64,000 bases of DNA from Saccharibacillus kuerlensis DSM 22868 (GTDB taxonomy: Bacteria; Bacillota; Bacilli; Paenibacillales; Paenibacillaceae): positions 1-64,000 of the forward strand of contig NZ_KB899291.1 of assembly GCF_000378145.1 (NCBI RefSeq), given 5' to 3'. Position 1 is the stretch's first letter; every line of letters begins with the position of its first letter. Of the stretch, positions 26,957 to 36,269 are shown piece after piece. A model generated the notes under the pieces. That model did not search any database, was not told the DNA's origin, and saw only the letters and a program-made list of their open reading frames with translations. The position numbers and the translations under genes were made by a program.

Positions 26957-28543
26957 TTATACGCGGAATTTCGAGACAGACAGATGCAGTTGATCCGCAA
27001 GCTGTGCAAGCACCTGGGAAGAAGCCGCAGTCTGTTCGCTGGCCGCTGCCGATTCTTCACTGGCGGCTGTAATGCCCTGAAGCGTCTGCATCACTTCGGT
27101 AGCTTGAGCGGATTGTTCTTCGCTGGCAGCAGCAATGCCGTTGACCTTGAGCGATGTGCTGCCTACACGCTCAATGATATCGTTGAATGCGCGTCCGGAT
27201 TCTTCCGACTGCTGCAGATTCAAATTGACAGCTTCTACGCTCTTCCCAATATTGAACTGCATAGAGCGGATGATGGTCGTAATTTCTTTCGTAGCTGCGC
27301 CGCTGCGTTCCGCCAACTTGCGGACTTCGTCCGCGACTACGGCAAAGCCCAGACCCGATTCGCCGGCACGTGCAGCTTCAATAGCCGCGTTCAGTGCAAG
27401 CAGGTTGGTTTGCGCAGAGATGTCGTCGATTACGCCAATAATGTCACCGATCTTGGTCGAGTGTTCTTCAAGCTTGCCGACCTGTTCGGTTACATCTTCC
27501 ATACTGTGCAGGGCAAGCTGAATGGTTTCTCCGCCGGAATGTGCCATTTCAACCGTGGCATTCGACAGCTCAGCCGCGTCTTCCGCGCCTTTGGCTACAT
27601 CTTCGATGGCGGTTACCATGTCCTGGAACAGCTCATTGATCGAGCGTGCCGACTCCATCTGCACGGACGTACCGCTGGCAATCTGCTGAGTGCTGGCCGA
27701 GATTTGCTCCGAGGAGGCAGCGACGTTCTGGGCAGAATCCTGAATGCCGCCAATCAGGGAGGACAGCGTGTCGGCCATCTTGCTTACGGACAGGGACAGC
27801 TCGCCAATCTCGTCTTTGGCTGTGTAATTGGATGTCTCGCGCAGATCGCCGTCGGCAATCTTTTTCAATACATCATTGATCCGTTTGACCGGAGTGCTGA
27901 TCATCGTTGTGACCAGAGCGACGAGCAGCAGTCCGACAACAAGCGAAGCTGCGATAATAATCATGGTCCAGAACGAAGCACGAGCAACATCGGCTTTGGA
28001 AGAAGCGTCGGCTTCGGCCGCCAGGTTTTCGTTAAGCGTACCGAGCTGTTCGATAGATTCGTAGACCAGAGTGCTGACGGCTGCAACTTCCTCAGCCACG
28101 TATATCTGGAAAGCCGAACTGTTCGATGTCTCGGCGAGTTCAATAGCTTTCCCGTAAACTTCCTGATATTCAGACCAATTTTTATCGAAATCGGCCAGCA
28201 GGGCAGCCTCTTCCGGTGTCATCTGGATCAATCGGTAAGCGTCGATGCTTGCCGTTACCTCTTCAATCAGCGGAGCGATCGTTTCGGCAATTTCATTCTT
28301 CTCGGCCTGTGTACTGGCAATGGCGATGTCTCGTGAAGTGATGCGAAGCTTCAACAGCGCACTTTCGGTGGCCGCCAGGTGACGGATTGGCATCATGTTT
28401 TCACTGTAAAGCTTATTGAGATTGTCACGCATCAAATTGATGTTGCTGAGACCATACAATCCTACCCCTGCGGTAAGCAGGGTCAAAGCCATAACGACAA
28501 CCATTAATTTCGTGAAAATCTTTCGATTTCTGAACCACTGCAT
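26957..28543 (-). CDS. Methyl-accepting chemotaxis protein
   Basis: 528 residues; ACGGAGTGA 8 nt before the ATG. TM1 (about 11-31), a four-helix-bundle periplasmic sensor (32-190, 4HB_MCP type), TM2 (about 190-212), HAMP (about 213-265) and an MCP signalling domain with the conserved hairpin tip [43 protein letters not shown]. Glu/Gln-rich methylation helices flank it. It is complete, with no partner che genes nearby. The ligand is unknown. Confidence 0.95.
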   Translation of the reverse strand: MQWFRNRKIFTKLMVVVMALTLLTAGVGLYGLSNINLMRDNLNKLYSENMMPIRHLAATESALLKLRITSRDIAIASTQAEKNEIAETIAPLIEEVTASIDAYRLIQMTPEEAALLADFDKNWSEYQEVYGKAIELAETSNSSAFQIYVAEEVAAVSTLVYESIEQLGTLNENLAAEADASSKADVARASFWTMIIIAASLVVGLLLVALVTTMISTPVKRINDVLKKIADGDLRETSNYTAKDEIGELSLSVSKMADTLSSLIGGIQDSAQNVAASSEQISASTQQIASGTSVQMESARSINELFQDMVTAIEDVAKGAEDAAELSNATVEMAHSGGETIQLALHSMEDVTEQVGKLEEHSTKIGDIIGVIDDISAQTNLLALNAAIEAARAGESGLGFAVVADEVRKLAERSGAATKEITTIIRSMQFNIGKSVEAVNLNLQQSEESGRAFNDIIERVGSTSLKVNGIAAASEEQSAQATEVMQTLQGITAASEESAAASEQTAASSQVLAQLADQLHLSVSKFRV

Positions 28544-28702
28544 AATATCACTCCGTCTTATTATTGAGTCCTAGGACACATATTTTATAGTTCATTGTAT
28601 ATATGCTTTTTCGTCAGGAAGACAATCTTTTTTGATACCATTCTCAAACAAATGTAAAAAAATATATTTTTCAGGATTGAAAAAACCAGTTCTGCCAAAA
28701 GG

Positions 28703-28745
28703 AAAACGGCCCTTCACCCATCAAATGATGGATAAAGGGCCGTTT
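28703..28745 (-). terminator. serS terminator
   Basis: AAACGGCCCTT.ACCCATCA pairs with TGATGG.TAAAGGGCCGTTT. It is about 75 bp past the serS stop and upstream of the chemoreceptor promoter. Confidence 0.7.
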
Positions 28746-28817
28746 GATTAAACTAATGATCCCAGGGAAGGGAAGCGGCGTGTATTATTCCGCAATGCAG
28801 ATTAAAGGCATTTCCGT

Positions 28818-30098
28818 CTACGGCGCAGTTAGAAATTCACGGCCTCCCATATAAGGGCGAAGTGCCGGAGGCAGATAGATCGAGCCGTCTTCCCGCTGAT
28901 GATTTTCCAGCAGTGGAATTAGCAGGCGAGGGACTGCGGCAGCCGTATTGTTCAACGTGTGGCAGTAATGCATGGCGCCGTCTTCGCCTCGGTAGCGAAG
29001 TCCGGCGCGCCGTGCTTGGAAGTCGCCCACATTAGACGACGAGTGGGTCTCTCCATAGGCGTTCCGGCTGGGCATCCAGGTCTCGATATCATACTGTTTG
29101 AAATTTTTCTGCGACATGTCTCCGATACAAACGGCCACTTTGCGGTATGGAAGTTCAAGCAGGTCCAGCAGATCTTCGGCGTTGCGCGTCATTTCCTGAA
29201 GCAGGCGTTCCGATTCCTCGGCGTCGCCTCGGCAGATTATAACTTGTTCGACTTTGGCAAACTGATGAACCCGGTACAACCCGCGCACATCTCGTCCGGC
29301 CGAACCGACTTCGCTCCGGAAGCAGGTCGAGACTCCGGCAACTCTGATCGGCTCCTTCATATCCAGCGTTTCATCCGCAAAATAGGCGATCAGCGGAACT
29401 TCCGAAGTCCCGACCAGCCAAGCATCTTCTCCTTCGATTCGATAAGCCTGGTCCTGACCGGTCGGGAAAAATCCGGTGTCTCGCATAGCTTTGGTCCGGA
29501 CTATTAGAGGCACGTCCATGCCGGTAAAGCCTCGTTCCTCCAACAGATCGAGTGCCAACTGCTGAACGGCACGCTGCAGTTTCAATCCATCGCCTTTAAG
29601 GAAATAATTGCGTGCTCCGGCTACTTTGACACCACGCTCGATATCGAACAGTTGGTGCAGTTCGCCGAGTTCGATATGATCCCGCGGCTCAAAATCGAAC
29701 TCAGGAGGCTGTCCGCTTACGTGCACCGTCACATTGTCATCGTCCGAAGCGCCGGGAGGCGTATCGGCCGAGACCAGATTCGGTACGAGATCCATCAGAT
29801 CGCGATAGTGCTGAAGAACAGTGTCCAATTCGGCTTCAATCGCCGCAAGTTCCGCTTTGTCCGCACGAATCTGTTCCTTTTCAAGAGCTGCTTCCTGCTG
29901 TTCTCCCGAAGCTAATTTTGCTCCGATCGCTGCACTGCGGCGGTTGCGCCGTGCACGAAGATCTTCGGCTTGTCCGGCCAGCTCTCGCCTGCGCTCATCT
30001 GTCTCTAACAGTTCCACAATCGATATCGTAATCTTTTTGCCATCCGCAGCCGCCTGAAATTCCGCCGCCCGTTCCCGAATATTCCGAATGTCCATCAT
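28818..30098 (-). CDS. serS: Seryl-tRNA synthetase
   Basis: 426 residues, class II synthetase. AGAGGAG is 11 nt before the first of two ATGs (MMDIRN). The N-terminal long coiled-coil arm (about 30-105) grips tRNA-Ser. Motif 2 (STCFRSEVGSAGRDVRGLYRVHQF) and motif 3 (HTLNNTAAAVPRLLIPLLENHQ, atypically TAAAVPR in place of the usual GxAxGR) frame the active site, and TSEVPL binds serine/AMP. It charges tRNA-Ser with serine. Controlled by the T-box leader upstream. Confidence 0.95.
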   Translation of the reverse strand: MMDIRNIRERAAEFQAAADGKKITISIVELLETDERRRELAGQAEDLRARRNRRSAAIGAKLASGEQQEAALEKEQIRADKAELAAIEAELDTVLQHYRDLMDLVPNLVSADTPPGASDDDNVTVHVSGQPPEFDFEPRDHIELGELHQLFDIERGVKVAGARNYFLKGDGLKLQRAVQQLALDLLEERGFTGMDVPLIVRTKAMRDTGFFPTGQDQAYRIEGEDAWLVGTSEVPLIAYFADETLDMKEPIRVAGVSTCFRSEVGSAGRDVRGLYRVHQFAKVEQVIICRGDAEESERLLQEMTRNAEDLLDLLELPYRKVAVCIGDMSQKNFKQYDIETWMPSRNAYGETHSSSNVGDFQARRAGLRYRGEDGAMHYCHTLNNTAAAVPRLLIPLLENHQREDGSIYLPPALRPYMGGREFLTAP

Positions 30099-30128
30099 GT
30101 TCGTACACGCTCCTCTGAGTAATTGGGT

Positions 30129-30362
30129 TAAAAAAACGCAAAAACGCCCTCTCGTTTGGGACGAGGGGCGTATCATTTACGCTCGCGGTGCCACCCAACT
30201 TGACCGTTCACAAGGAACGATCCGCTCTGGAGTATCGCGATAACGGGCGAATACCGGTTGACTTAGGATGTCCTGCAGGCGATGCTAACGTTCTGCGGAA
30301 TCTTGACGAAAACGCCTCGGAGTTGGATTCTCTTCATCGGCATGGTCTGTTCTCAAATTGTG
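30129..30362 (-). promoter_or_regulatory. T-box riboswitch of serS
   Basis: On the minus strand the antiterminator sequence GGGTGGCACCGCG (complement of about 30184-30196) is followed by a terminator (30144-30171; CGCCCCTCG..CGAGaGGGCG and a T-rich tail). The upstream leader contains a stem-I-like region. Uncharged tRNA-Ser would stabilise the antiterminator and let serS be read. Serine specificity is inferred from the gene, not from an assigned specifier codon. Confidence 0.85.
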
Positions 30363-30368
30363 ATTCCA

Positions 30369-30397
30369 AGTATAAAGCCGCAAGTAGGGAGCGTCAA
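30369..30397 (-). promoter_or_regulatory. SigA-type promoter of the T-box-serS transcript
   Basis: On the minus strand TTGACG (30397-30392), 17-bp spacer, TATACT (30374-30369): near-consensus, placed just upstream of the T-box leader. Confidence 0.8.
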
Positions 30398-30409
30398 CCC
30401 TGATCATAC

Positions 30410-30443
30410 AAAAAAGGCCCGGATTCGGGGGAATCCGGAGCCT
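30410..30443 (-). terminator. Minus-strand terminator upstream of serS promoter
   Basis: GGCTCCGGATTC / GAATCCGGGCC followed by T6 on the minus strand. It insulates the serS promoter from transcripts arriving from the IDEAL-domain gene. Confidence 0.65.
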
Positions 30444-30501
30444 GGAGATGTACCTTGCTGCATAGAGTGGGGAGGGTACATCGGAAGAGAAGGAGAAAGA
30501 T

Positions 30502-30648
30502 ATGATGAAGCGGGTCCCAGCAAACGGAAGTGAAGTCTGGAAGAAGAGTACCGGCCGGGAAGCCGCGGAACACCCTAAGGTGAGAAAGCAGGAACATAAG
30601 CTTTGGCGGACATGTAATAAAGGGAGAAAGGGTGTCCGGTTTTGTTGA
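30502..30648 (+). CDS. Possible 48-residue basic peptide
   Basis: ATG at 30502 is 7 nt after AGAAGGAG. The product is lysine/arginine-rich (MMKRVPANGSEVWKKSTG..., ending ..KGRKGVRFC) and has no known family. It lies in an otherwise empty 270-bp gap, antisense to the space between serS and the IDEAL gene. The ribosome site is strong, but codon bias cannot be judged at this length, so it is low confidence. Confidence 0.3.
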   Translation: MMKRVPANGSEVWKKSTGREAAEHPKVRKQEHKLWRTCNKGRKGVRFC

Positions 30649-30717
30649 ATTTATGGTTTGAAAAATGTGTCCAAACGATTCTCTTGAGTCCGGCTTGATC
30701 CGGAGTGAAGCTTGATA

Positions 30718-31170
30718 TTAAGCGGTGATCCCGTTGTAACGGTTTGTCAGTTCCTCGAACCACTCTCTGTCCTTCAACTGCAGTGCGAGATCGATCAGGT
30801 TGTTGAGTTCGCCGCGTTCCAATTCGACCTGGTCGTTGAAAGTAATGTTGGCGGAGATCGTAATGCGCTCTTCAGCATTCTCGGAAAGGTCAAAGTCGAC
30901 ATTTACTTCAACATCAGCGTCCATATATTCTTTCTTCAGGAAGTAGATCACTTCGCAGAGGATAACCGGTCTAACATAGCTTTCGAAGGAGCAGTCCATA
31001 ACTTTAACCCAGTAGTGTGGGTTGGAGAAGTGCAGCGTCTGTCCGGCTTCCATGTCCTGACCGTTTTGGATATCGCGAGTTAGTTCGAGCAGAACAGGCT
31101 CCGCTTCAAAAAATCTCGTAATTTGTTTGTTGAGAATTTCCATAATTCCTTGTGTATTCAGCTTGATCAT
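30718..31170 (-). CDS. IDEAL-domain protein
   Basis: 150 residues; GAGAGGTG before the ATG. A YpiB-like N-terminal part (FEAEPVLLELTRDIQNG; HYWVKVMDCSFESYV) is followed by the C-terminal IDEAL motif, here LIDLALQLKDREWFEELTNRY (residues about 120-145). IDEAL proteins are small Firmicute adaptors; some help control protein turnover or competence. No partner gene is adjacent. Confidence 0.75.
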   Translation of the reverse strand: MIKLNTQGIMEILNKQITRFFEAEPVLLELTRDIQNGQDMEAGQTLHFSNPHYWVKVMDCSFESYVRPVILCEVIYFLKKEYMDADVEVNVDFDLSENAEERITISANITFNDQVELERGELNNLIDLALQLKDREWFEELTNRYNGITA

Positions 31171-31443
31171 GACTGCTGCACCTCTCTCTTCAGTATTTGT
31201 GGTTGATCATTTGTTTATCGTTGGGTGAATGACTTTGTCGATTTTTGTTGTTTTGTCTTCTTGAATTATTTATCGGTGCAGGGATTTGAAAGTTTATAGT
31301 TTTTTTTAAAATGATTTCGCAAAATCTACTCGTAAAAGATTAATAGGAAGATGTTCCGATACGCACCAATTTTCACGCATAAAAAAAGTACCGAAGAGTC
31401 CTAGAAAGGACCTTTCGGTACTGGGAAGTGGTAGGCTATGAGA
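31171..31443. other. AT-rich intergenic stretch
   Basis: It holds the promoter region of the IDEAL gene and the terC terminator. No ORF with a ribosome site is visible. Confidence 0.5.
31382..31425 (-). terminator. terC terminator
   Basis: AGTACCGAA.GGTCCTTT / AGGAC.CTTCGGTACT with a T7 tail on the minus strand. Confidence 0.8.
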
Positions 31444-32286
31444 TTATTTGTCGAGATTAGGCAGCTTCTTCGCCTGCTCTTCAACTTCGCGAACCGGATC
31501 TTCATGCGTTTTCTCTTCAACCTTTTTCGAAGTGAACCAGCCAATCAGTGCAATCGCCACAAGAACAATGTAGAAGGTCGTCTTCCAGATCGTTCCTTCA
31601 ACAAAATCATGTGGTACGACGCCGATAGCTTCATGGCCCAGCGTATGCATACCGAGCTTTACACCGACCCAGCCGACAATAACGAAAGCTGCCGTTTCAA
31701 GGCCCGGGCGGGAGTGAAGCAGTCCAACGAACAGGTTCGCTGCAAAACGCATGATAACGAGACCGATAAAGCCGCCTGCGAAGATAACTGCGAATTGTCC
31801 GGAATCCAAGCCGCCGATGGTGCCCCAGTTTGTCGGAGGCAGTGCCACCGCGAGAGCTACGGCTGCGAGAATGGAATCGACTGCGAACGCAAGATCCGCA
31901 ATTTCGACTTTAAGGACAACGCCCCAGAAACTGACTTGTTTCTTGCCGACGCCTTTGCCTTCCGCGGACTCTTCCGCTTCGTCGGTTTCAGATTTCTTGT
32001 TTCGGAACGCCCTAATAATATGATTCAACGATATGAACAGCAGGTAAGCTGCGCCGATCGCCTGAATCCACCATACGTCCACGAGGAACGAAATGATGAA
32101 CAGGGAGCCGAAACGAAGCACGAACGCTCCAAGAAGACCGTAGAACAAAGCTTTCTTGCGCTGTTCTTCCGGCAGAGGTTTAACCATAATAGCCAGTACG
32201 AGCGCGTTATCTGCGGCAAGCAGACCCTCCAGCGCGATGAGTACGAGCAGTACCCATCCGTATTCCAGCGCCAACGACAAATCCAT
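31444..32286 (-). CDS. TerC-family membrane protein, Mn2+ efflux type (YkoY-like)
   Basis: 280 residues with seven to eight transmembrane helices; AAAGGAGAG upstream. TerC signatures: LEGLLAADNALVLAIMV with the metal-binding ADNA, and LKVEIADLAFAVDSILAA. A charged cytoplasmic loop (about 95-118) separates the two halves. TerC/YkoY proteins export manganese and metallate secreted enzymes. The upstream yybP-ykoY riboswitch supports a manganese role. Confidence 0.9.
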   Translation of the reverse strand: MDLSLALEYGWVLLVLIALEGLLAADNALVLAIMVKPLPEEQRKKALFYGLLGAFVLRFGSLFIISFLVDVWWIQAIGAAYLLFISLNHIIRAFRNKKSETDEAEESAEGKGVGKKQVSFWGVVLKVEIADLAFAVDSILAAVALAVALPPTNWGTIGGLDSGQFAVIFAGGFIGLVIMRFAANLFVGLLHSRPGLETAAFVIVGWVGVKLGMHTLGHEAIGVVPHDFVEGTIWKTTFYIVLVAIALIGWFTSKKVEEKTHEDPVREVEEQAKKLPNLDK

Positions 32287-32344
32287 GTGCTTCTCTCCTT
32301 TTGGGTGTGGGATTGTACTCCCTTATCTTTATCCATGAAAAGCC

Positions 32345-32520
32345 CCCAATAAAACAAAAGAGACTTTTACCGCCAAAGGTTACGATTGTGTAGGTGCACA
32401 CAAACAAACGTAACCTGAAGCGGTAAAAGTCTCGCTAACAACGATGGTTGCCAACAAAGCCGGGGATATGCTCCCGTATTGACGACTTTGATGTAAAAGC
32501 TACTCCCTCTTACCCGGTTA
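32345..32520 (-). promoter_or_regulatory. yybP-ykoY manganese riboswitch
   Basis: On the minus strand the aptamer shows the conserved GGGAGTAGC (complement of 32499-32507), TTGGCAACC and GCGAGAC strings. A long expression-platform hairpin follows (32361-32433): AGACTTTTACCGC..AGGTTACG pairs with CGTAACCT..GCGGTAAAAGTCT, then a CTTTTGTTTT tail. Mn2+ binding would favour terC transcription. Confidence 0.85.
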
Positions 32521-32619
32521 AGGAAAGATCAAGTATTCAGTTATTGGGTCTTCCATAAATTTAACTTCATATTAAGGGATAGACCTTCGGTCTGTCAACA
32601 GGAAAAGGCGGAACTGGAT

Positions 32620-33147
32620 TTATAGGGAAGATCGCGATGCTGTTCTGTCCCATAAGACAACCTTACCATGTTTCAAACTTTCGGGAATGCAGATCAGACG
32701 TTGGTTGGAGCTGCCCCGGTACAGCAGCGATACGTCGCGCAGTTGCTGCATGAACTTTCCGTCGACAAGCACTTGTCCGCGCTTCAACAATTCGTACTCA
32801 TTGGAACCGGGCATACTCGCGAGCTGTTCGAAGGTATAACCGGTGTACAGCCAGACATCGAGAGTCGGGATGCTTTCACGTGCCAGATCGACAAAGGCGG
32901 CAGCTTCACGCGCGGAGAAGAACGGGTCGCCCCCGGCTAGCGTCAATCCGTCCAGCAGCGGATTGTCCGCCATTTCGCGAATAATCCGCTGCTGCCAATT
33001 CCGGTCGAAAGGCTCGCCGTAATTGAAATTCCAAGTGCGCGTGCTGAAGCAGCCGGGGCAGCCATGCCGGCAGCCGCTGATGAAGACGGAAGCGCGCAGT
33101 CCTTCACCTTCATTGATGGATTCGGGATAATATCCGCAGATATTCAT
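32620..33147 (-). CDS. nrdG: Anaerobic ribonucleotide reductase activating protein
   Basis: 175 residues, radical-SAM activase. CRHGCPGC is the CxxxCxxC ligand set for the 4Fe-4S cluster, and LTLAGGDPFFS is the SAM-contacting GGDP motif. It abstracts hydrogen from the glycyl-radical site of NrdD. AAAGGAGG precedes the ATG. It lies 69 bp after nrdD and shares its NrdR-controlled promoter. Confidence 0.93.
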   Translation of the reverse strand: MNICGYYPESINEGEGLRASVFISGCRHGCPGCFSTRTWNFNYGEPFDRNWQQRIIREMADNPLLDGLTLAGGDPFFSAREAAAFVDLARESIPTLDVWLYTGYTFEQLASMPGSNEYELLKRGQVLVDGKFMQQLRDVSLLYRGSSNQRLICIPESLKHGKVVLWDRTASRSSL

Positions 33148-33216
33148 GCGTATGACCTCCTTTTTTTCAGGCTTGGTAAACGACTTCGACTACTTCGGTT
33201 GCTGCAATTATTGCAA

Positions 33217-35325
33217 TTACTGCGGCGGCTGCGAAGATCCCGTGTGCTTGACTCGATCTCGTACTTCCGCCTGTTTGGCTCCGTTGAAGCGGGTCTGGTA
33301 GTCGCCTGTCAGGTAGCCCGTTACGCGGCGCAGCCGGGAGATATGGACTTCGGTTTCCAGACATCCGCAGGACGGGCAGGATGCGCCGATAATGCCTTCG
33401 TAACCGCAGGACGTGCAGCGATCGATCGGATGGTTGATGCTGAAGTAGCTAACGTTCTGCTCTAGTGTGTAAGTGACGATTTTGCGAAACGCCTCCGGAT
33501 TGCTGCGTACGCTGCCGTCCAGCTCGATGTATGAGATGGCTCCGGCGCTGCATAGTTCGTGGAACGGCGCTTCCAGCGAAATCTTGCGTGCAGCTGTGGT
33601 CGGGTAATAGACCGGCACATGAAAAGAGTTGGTGTAATATGGACGATCCGTGACGCCGGGAATCGAACCGTACTGCGCGGCATCGTTCTTCGTGAACTTG
33701 CCTGACAGCCCTTCGGCGGGGGTGGCAAACAGAGTGATGTTCAAGTTGTGTTTGTCGCTCATTGCGTCGCAGAAAGCCCGCATATGGCGGACAATCTCCA
33801 ACGCTTTTGTATAGACCTCGTCGTCTTCCGCATGATGTTTGCCGTACATGGCTTTCATGGCTTCCGCAATGCCAATAAAGCCGATAGACAGACTGCCGTG
33901 CTTAAGCAGCACTTCGACCCGGTCGTCCGGTCCCAATGCTTCGCCGCCTTCCCAGACGCCTTCGCGCATCATGAAGTCGGAGGCCTTAGCCGGTTGACTG
34001 GCCTGAATCCGGTAGCGGTGAAGCAGTCCGGCTAGTGCGATATTCAGCGCTTCGTCCAGCATGGCGTAGAAGCCTGCTTCATCCGCCTGATTGCGAGCTC
34101 CAAGCACAATGCCGTTTTCAATACCGAGCTTCACCAGGTTGATCGTATTGAATGAGAGATTGCCTTTGCCCGACAAGTGGTTGCGGCCGAACCGATCCGC
34201 GATGACACGCGTGCGGCATCCCATTGTCGCAAATTCCGTATCGGGATCGCCCGGTATGTAATGTTCAAGATTGATCGGTGCGTCCAGATTGGCGAAGTTC
34301 GGATACAGCCGCTTGGTTGAGCATTCGATCGCTTTCAGGAACAGATCGTAGTTGGGCTCGCCGGGCTGCTGATTGACGCCTTTTTTACATTTGATGATTT
34401 GGATCGGGAAGATCGGCGTCTGGCCCTGTCCCAGACCTCGCATCGTCGCTTCCATCAGACTCTCCATAACAAGGCGGCCTTCGCTGGAGGTGCAGGTGCC
34501 GTAATTGATACTTGTAAACGGAATCTGTCCGCCGCCGCGGCTCGACATGGTATTGAGGTTATGAATAAGGCTTTCGGCCGCTTGAAAGGTCTCCTGGCGC
34601 GTCTCTTGGTAGGCGTAACGGTAAGCGTGGGGGTAGCGATCGCGCAGCTCTATATTGTCTATACGGATATCTTCGTCGGCTGGAACGGCGTTTTTTGCTT
34701 CATTAAATGGGGCTGTATTTGTCAGATTGTGATTGGAACAGTTTGTATCGTACAACTTCGTATCGGATAGACTCTCAGAGAGCTCTGAACGTTCTCCGGC
34801 GAAGCTTTCGAAATACGCCAGTCCTTTGCGGAAATGCTTCAGAAACGAACGGCCGACATAAGGCGCCAGATCGTGATCAAGCTTATTGGCCGACACGCCG
34901 CCGTACTGCGCATTTTGCTGGCATTGGAAAATGATCGCGGTCAGTGCCATCGCCGTCATGATCGTTTGAGGAGTGCGCAGATCGCCGTTTCCCGTGCTGA
35001 ACCCTTGGGCAAGCAGTTTATCGAACGGGATAAAGATGCAGTTGGTCATCCCTACCGCGTAATGATCCAGATCGTGTACGTAGACCGTATTGCCGCGAAT
35101 AGCTGCTTCCACTTCCTTCGGGAGAAGGTGAAGGCGGGCATACCATTTGGCGTATTCGCTGCCGAATTTGCTCATTTTGCCGGAAAAGCTGTCTCCGTTC
35201 AGGTTGGCGTTTTCCCGCAGCGTCTCCGTATCGAGACTGTCGGCGATGTCCCGGCCAAGCCGGGTGATTTCCTCAAGCATATCGTGCTCGCTGTATGGCG
35301 GAGAGAAAGAAAGTGTTGGGCTCAT
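33217..35325 (-). CDS. nrdD: Anaerobic ribonucleoside-triphosphate reductase (class III)
   Basis: 702 residues. The radical glycine lies in RRVTGYLTGD near the C-terminus, preceded by a four-Cys zinc site CTSCGYEG..CPSCGC. TNCSNHNLTNT and the substrate-site cysteine in MGCRTRV are present. The N-terminus starts close to the catalytic domain (LGRDIADSLDTETLRENANLNGDSFSG), so the ATP-cone found in longer homologs appears absent and allosteric activity control may be missing. It supplies dNTPs without oxygen. The start is weaker than most (AAAGGAATG). Confidence 0.95.
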   Translation of the reverse strand: MSPTLSFSPPYSEHDMLEEITRLGRDIADSLDTETLRENANLNGDSFSGKMSKFGSEYAKWYARLHLLPKEVEAAIRGNTVYVHDLDHYAVGMTNCIFIPFDKLLAQGFSTGNGDLRTPQTIMTAMALTAIIFQCQQNAQYGGVSANKLDHDLAPYVGRSFLKHFRKGLAYFESFAGERSELSESLSDTKLYDTNCSNHNLTNTAPFNEAKNAVPADEDIRIDNIELRDRYPHAYRYAYQETRQETFQAAESLIHNLNTMSSRGGGQIPFTSINYGTCTSSEGRLVMESLMEATMRGLGQGQTPIFPIQIIKCKKGVNQQPGEPNYDLFLKAIECSTKRLYPNFANLDAPINLEHYIPGDPDTEFATMGCRTRVIADRFGRNHLSGKGNLSFNTINLVKLGIENGIVLGARNQADEAGFYAMLDEALNIALAGLLHRYRIQASQPAKASDFMMREGVWEGGEALGPDDRVEVLLKHGSLSIGFIGIAEAMKAMYGKHHAEDDEVYTKALEIVRHMRAFCDAMSDKHNLNITLFATPAEGLSGKFTKNDAAQYGSIPGVTDRPYYTNSFHVPVYYPTTAARKISLEAPFHELCSAGAISYIELDGSVRSNPEAFRKIVTYTLEQNVSYFSINHPIDRCTSCGYEGIIGASCPSCGCLETEVHISRLRRVTGYLTGDYQTRFNGAKQAEVRDRVKHTGSSQPPQ

Positions 35326-35433
35326 TGTAGATTCATTCCTTTCGATCGGTATGATGTAAGGCAGTGGCGATTCGTGTGGAGCGGGGAAAGGGTTGGCATG
35401 GTTTCGGAATTTAGATGCTGAACCTGCTCCCCA

Positions 35434-35481
35434 ATACTATATTTAGAATTATCATGCTCAATTTACACCTATATATAGTGG
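35434..35481 (-). promoter_or_regulatory. Tandem NrdR boxes upstream of nrdDG
   Basis: ATACTATATTTAGAAT (35434-35449) and CACCTATATATAGTGG (35466-35481) each match 12 of 16 positions of the NrdR box ACACWATATATWGTGT. Their start-to-start distance is 32 bp, three helical turns, which is the standard NrdR arrangement. Repression of nrdDG when dATP is high is inferred. Confidence 0.8.
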
Positions 35482-35695
35482 GTGTGAAGCAGGTGAGGAG
35501 GAGCTGCCACATAATGGACATAAAGCTGCATCGAAAATTTAATCAAATTGTCAAAGTTGAAAAAGATATTTTGGAAGAGAATAGGCAGCGGCGCGCCATA
35601 AATGGAAATTCGATTTCGCGGCAAAACGGGTATACAATGGAAAGACCAACAAAAGCAGCGGACAAGGATCTGTCCGTCAGGAGGAGGAAGGGCAA

Positions 35696-36028
35696 ATGGC
35701 AATTGCGGAAGTGACAATCATCCCGATCGGGACGGGCACAACGAGCTTGAGCGCTTACGTGGCGAACATGCAGCGAAAGCTGGAAACCCTTGAAGGCATT
35801 CAATACGAACTGACATCGATGAGCACCATCATTGAAGGACCGCTGGACAGGATTCTGGAAGCGGTGCAGGCGCTGCATGAACATACATTCGAGTCGGGAG
35901 CGCAGCGGGTATCGACATCGATCAAGATCGACGACCGGCGGGACAAGGAAGGTTCCTCTATTCAGAAGCTGGCCTCGGTTCGTGCCAAGCTGAGCGAGCA
36001 TGACGGAACTGGGCAGAGCGGTGAGTAA
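35696..36028 (+). CDS. MTH1187/YqgV-family thiamine-binding protein
   Basis: 110 residues; GGAGGAGGAAGGG upstream. A ferredoxin-like small domain with the family pattern TIIPIGTGTTSLSAYVANMQRKLE, YELTSMSTIIEGPLDRILEAVQALHE, RVSTSIKIDDRRD. Homologs bind thiamine or its precursors in the cytoplasm. No TPP riboswitch was found upstream. Confidence 0.85.
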   Translation: MAIAEVTIIPIGTGTTSLSAYVANMQRKLETLEGIQYELTSMSTIIEGPLDRILEAVQALHEHTFESGAQRVSTSIKIDDRRDKEGSSIQKLASVRAKLSEHDGTGQSGE

Positions 36029-36102
36029 AAACAGAGCGGAAAATACTGCAAATTGAAGAGCGAAAAGACACGAGAATTCCAGATTTTTTTGCTCCCAAAT
36101 AC

Positions 36103-36130
36103 TTGCGGATTTTCCGGATTGGTGTATAAT
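36103..36130 (+). promoter_or_regulatory. tRNA-Thr promoter
   Basis: TTGCGG (36103-36108), 16-bp spacer, TATAAT (36125-36130), 42 bp before the tRNA. Confidence 0.75.
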
Positions 36131-36172
36131 AAATTTCGTTGTTGTTCAAGACAGCAAGAAAAAACCACATAT

Positions 36173-36244
36173 GCTGATGTAGCTCAGGGGTAGAGCAACG
36201 CACTCGTAATGCGTAGGTCGGGGGTTCAATTCCCTTCATCAGCA
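36173..36244 (+). tRNA. tRNA-Thr (CGT anticodon)
   Basis: 72 nt cloverleaf: acceptor GCTGATG/CATCAGC with discriminator A; D arm GCTC..GAGC; anticodon stem ACGCA/TGCGT with loop CTCGTAA, so anticodon CGT reads ACG; T arm GGGGGTTCAATTCCC. CCA is not encoded. Its 3' 32 bases form the left attachment repeat of the adjacent island, and the gene remains intact. Confidence 0.95.
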
Positions 36245-36246
36245 TC
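36213..36246 (+). repeat. attL: 34-bp island direct repeat in tRNA-Thr 3' end
   Basis: The stretch from GTAGGTCGGGGG to CATCAGCATC is repeated exactly at 40101-40134. It covers the T arm and acceptor 3' strand, the usual target for tyrosine recombinases. Confidence 0.92.
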
Positions 36247-36269
36247 TCAACGCAAATATCCTGTAATAT

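Noticed and set aside
35514-35714. 66-codon frame upstream of the thiamine-binding protein gene
   Set aside because: It has a distant GAGGAGGAG, but overlaps the next gene and its composition looks non-coding; the leader is more likely untranslated.
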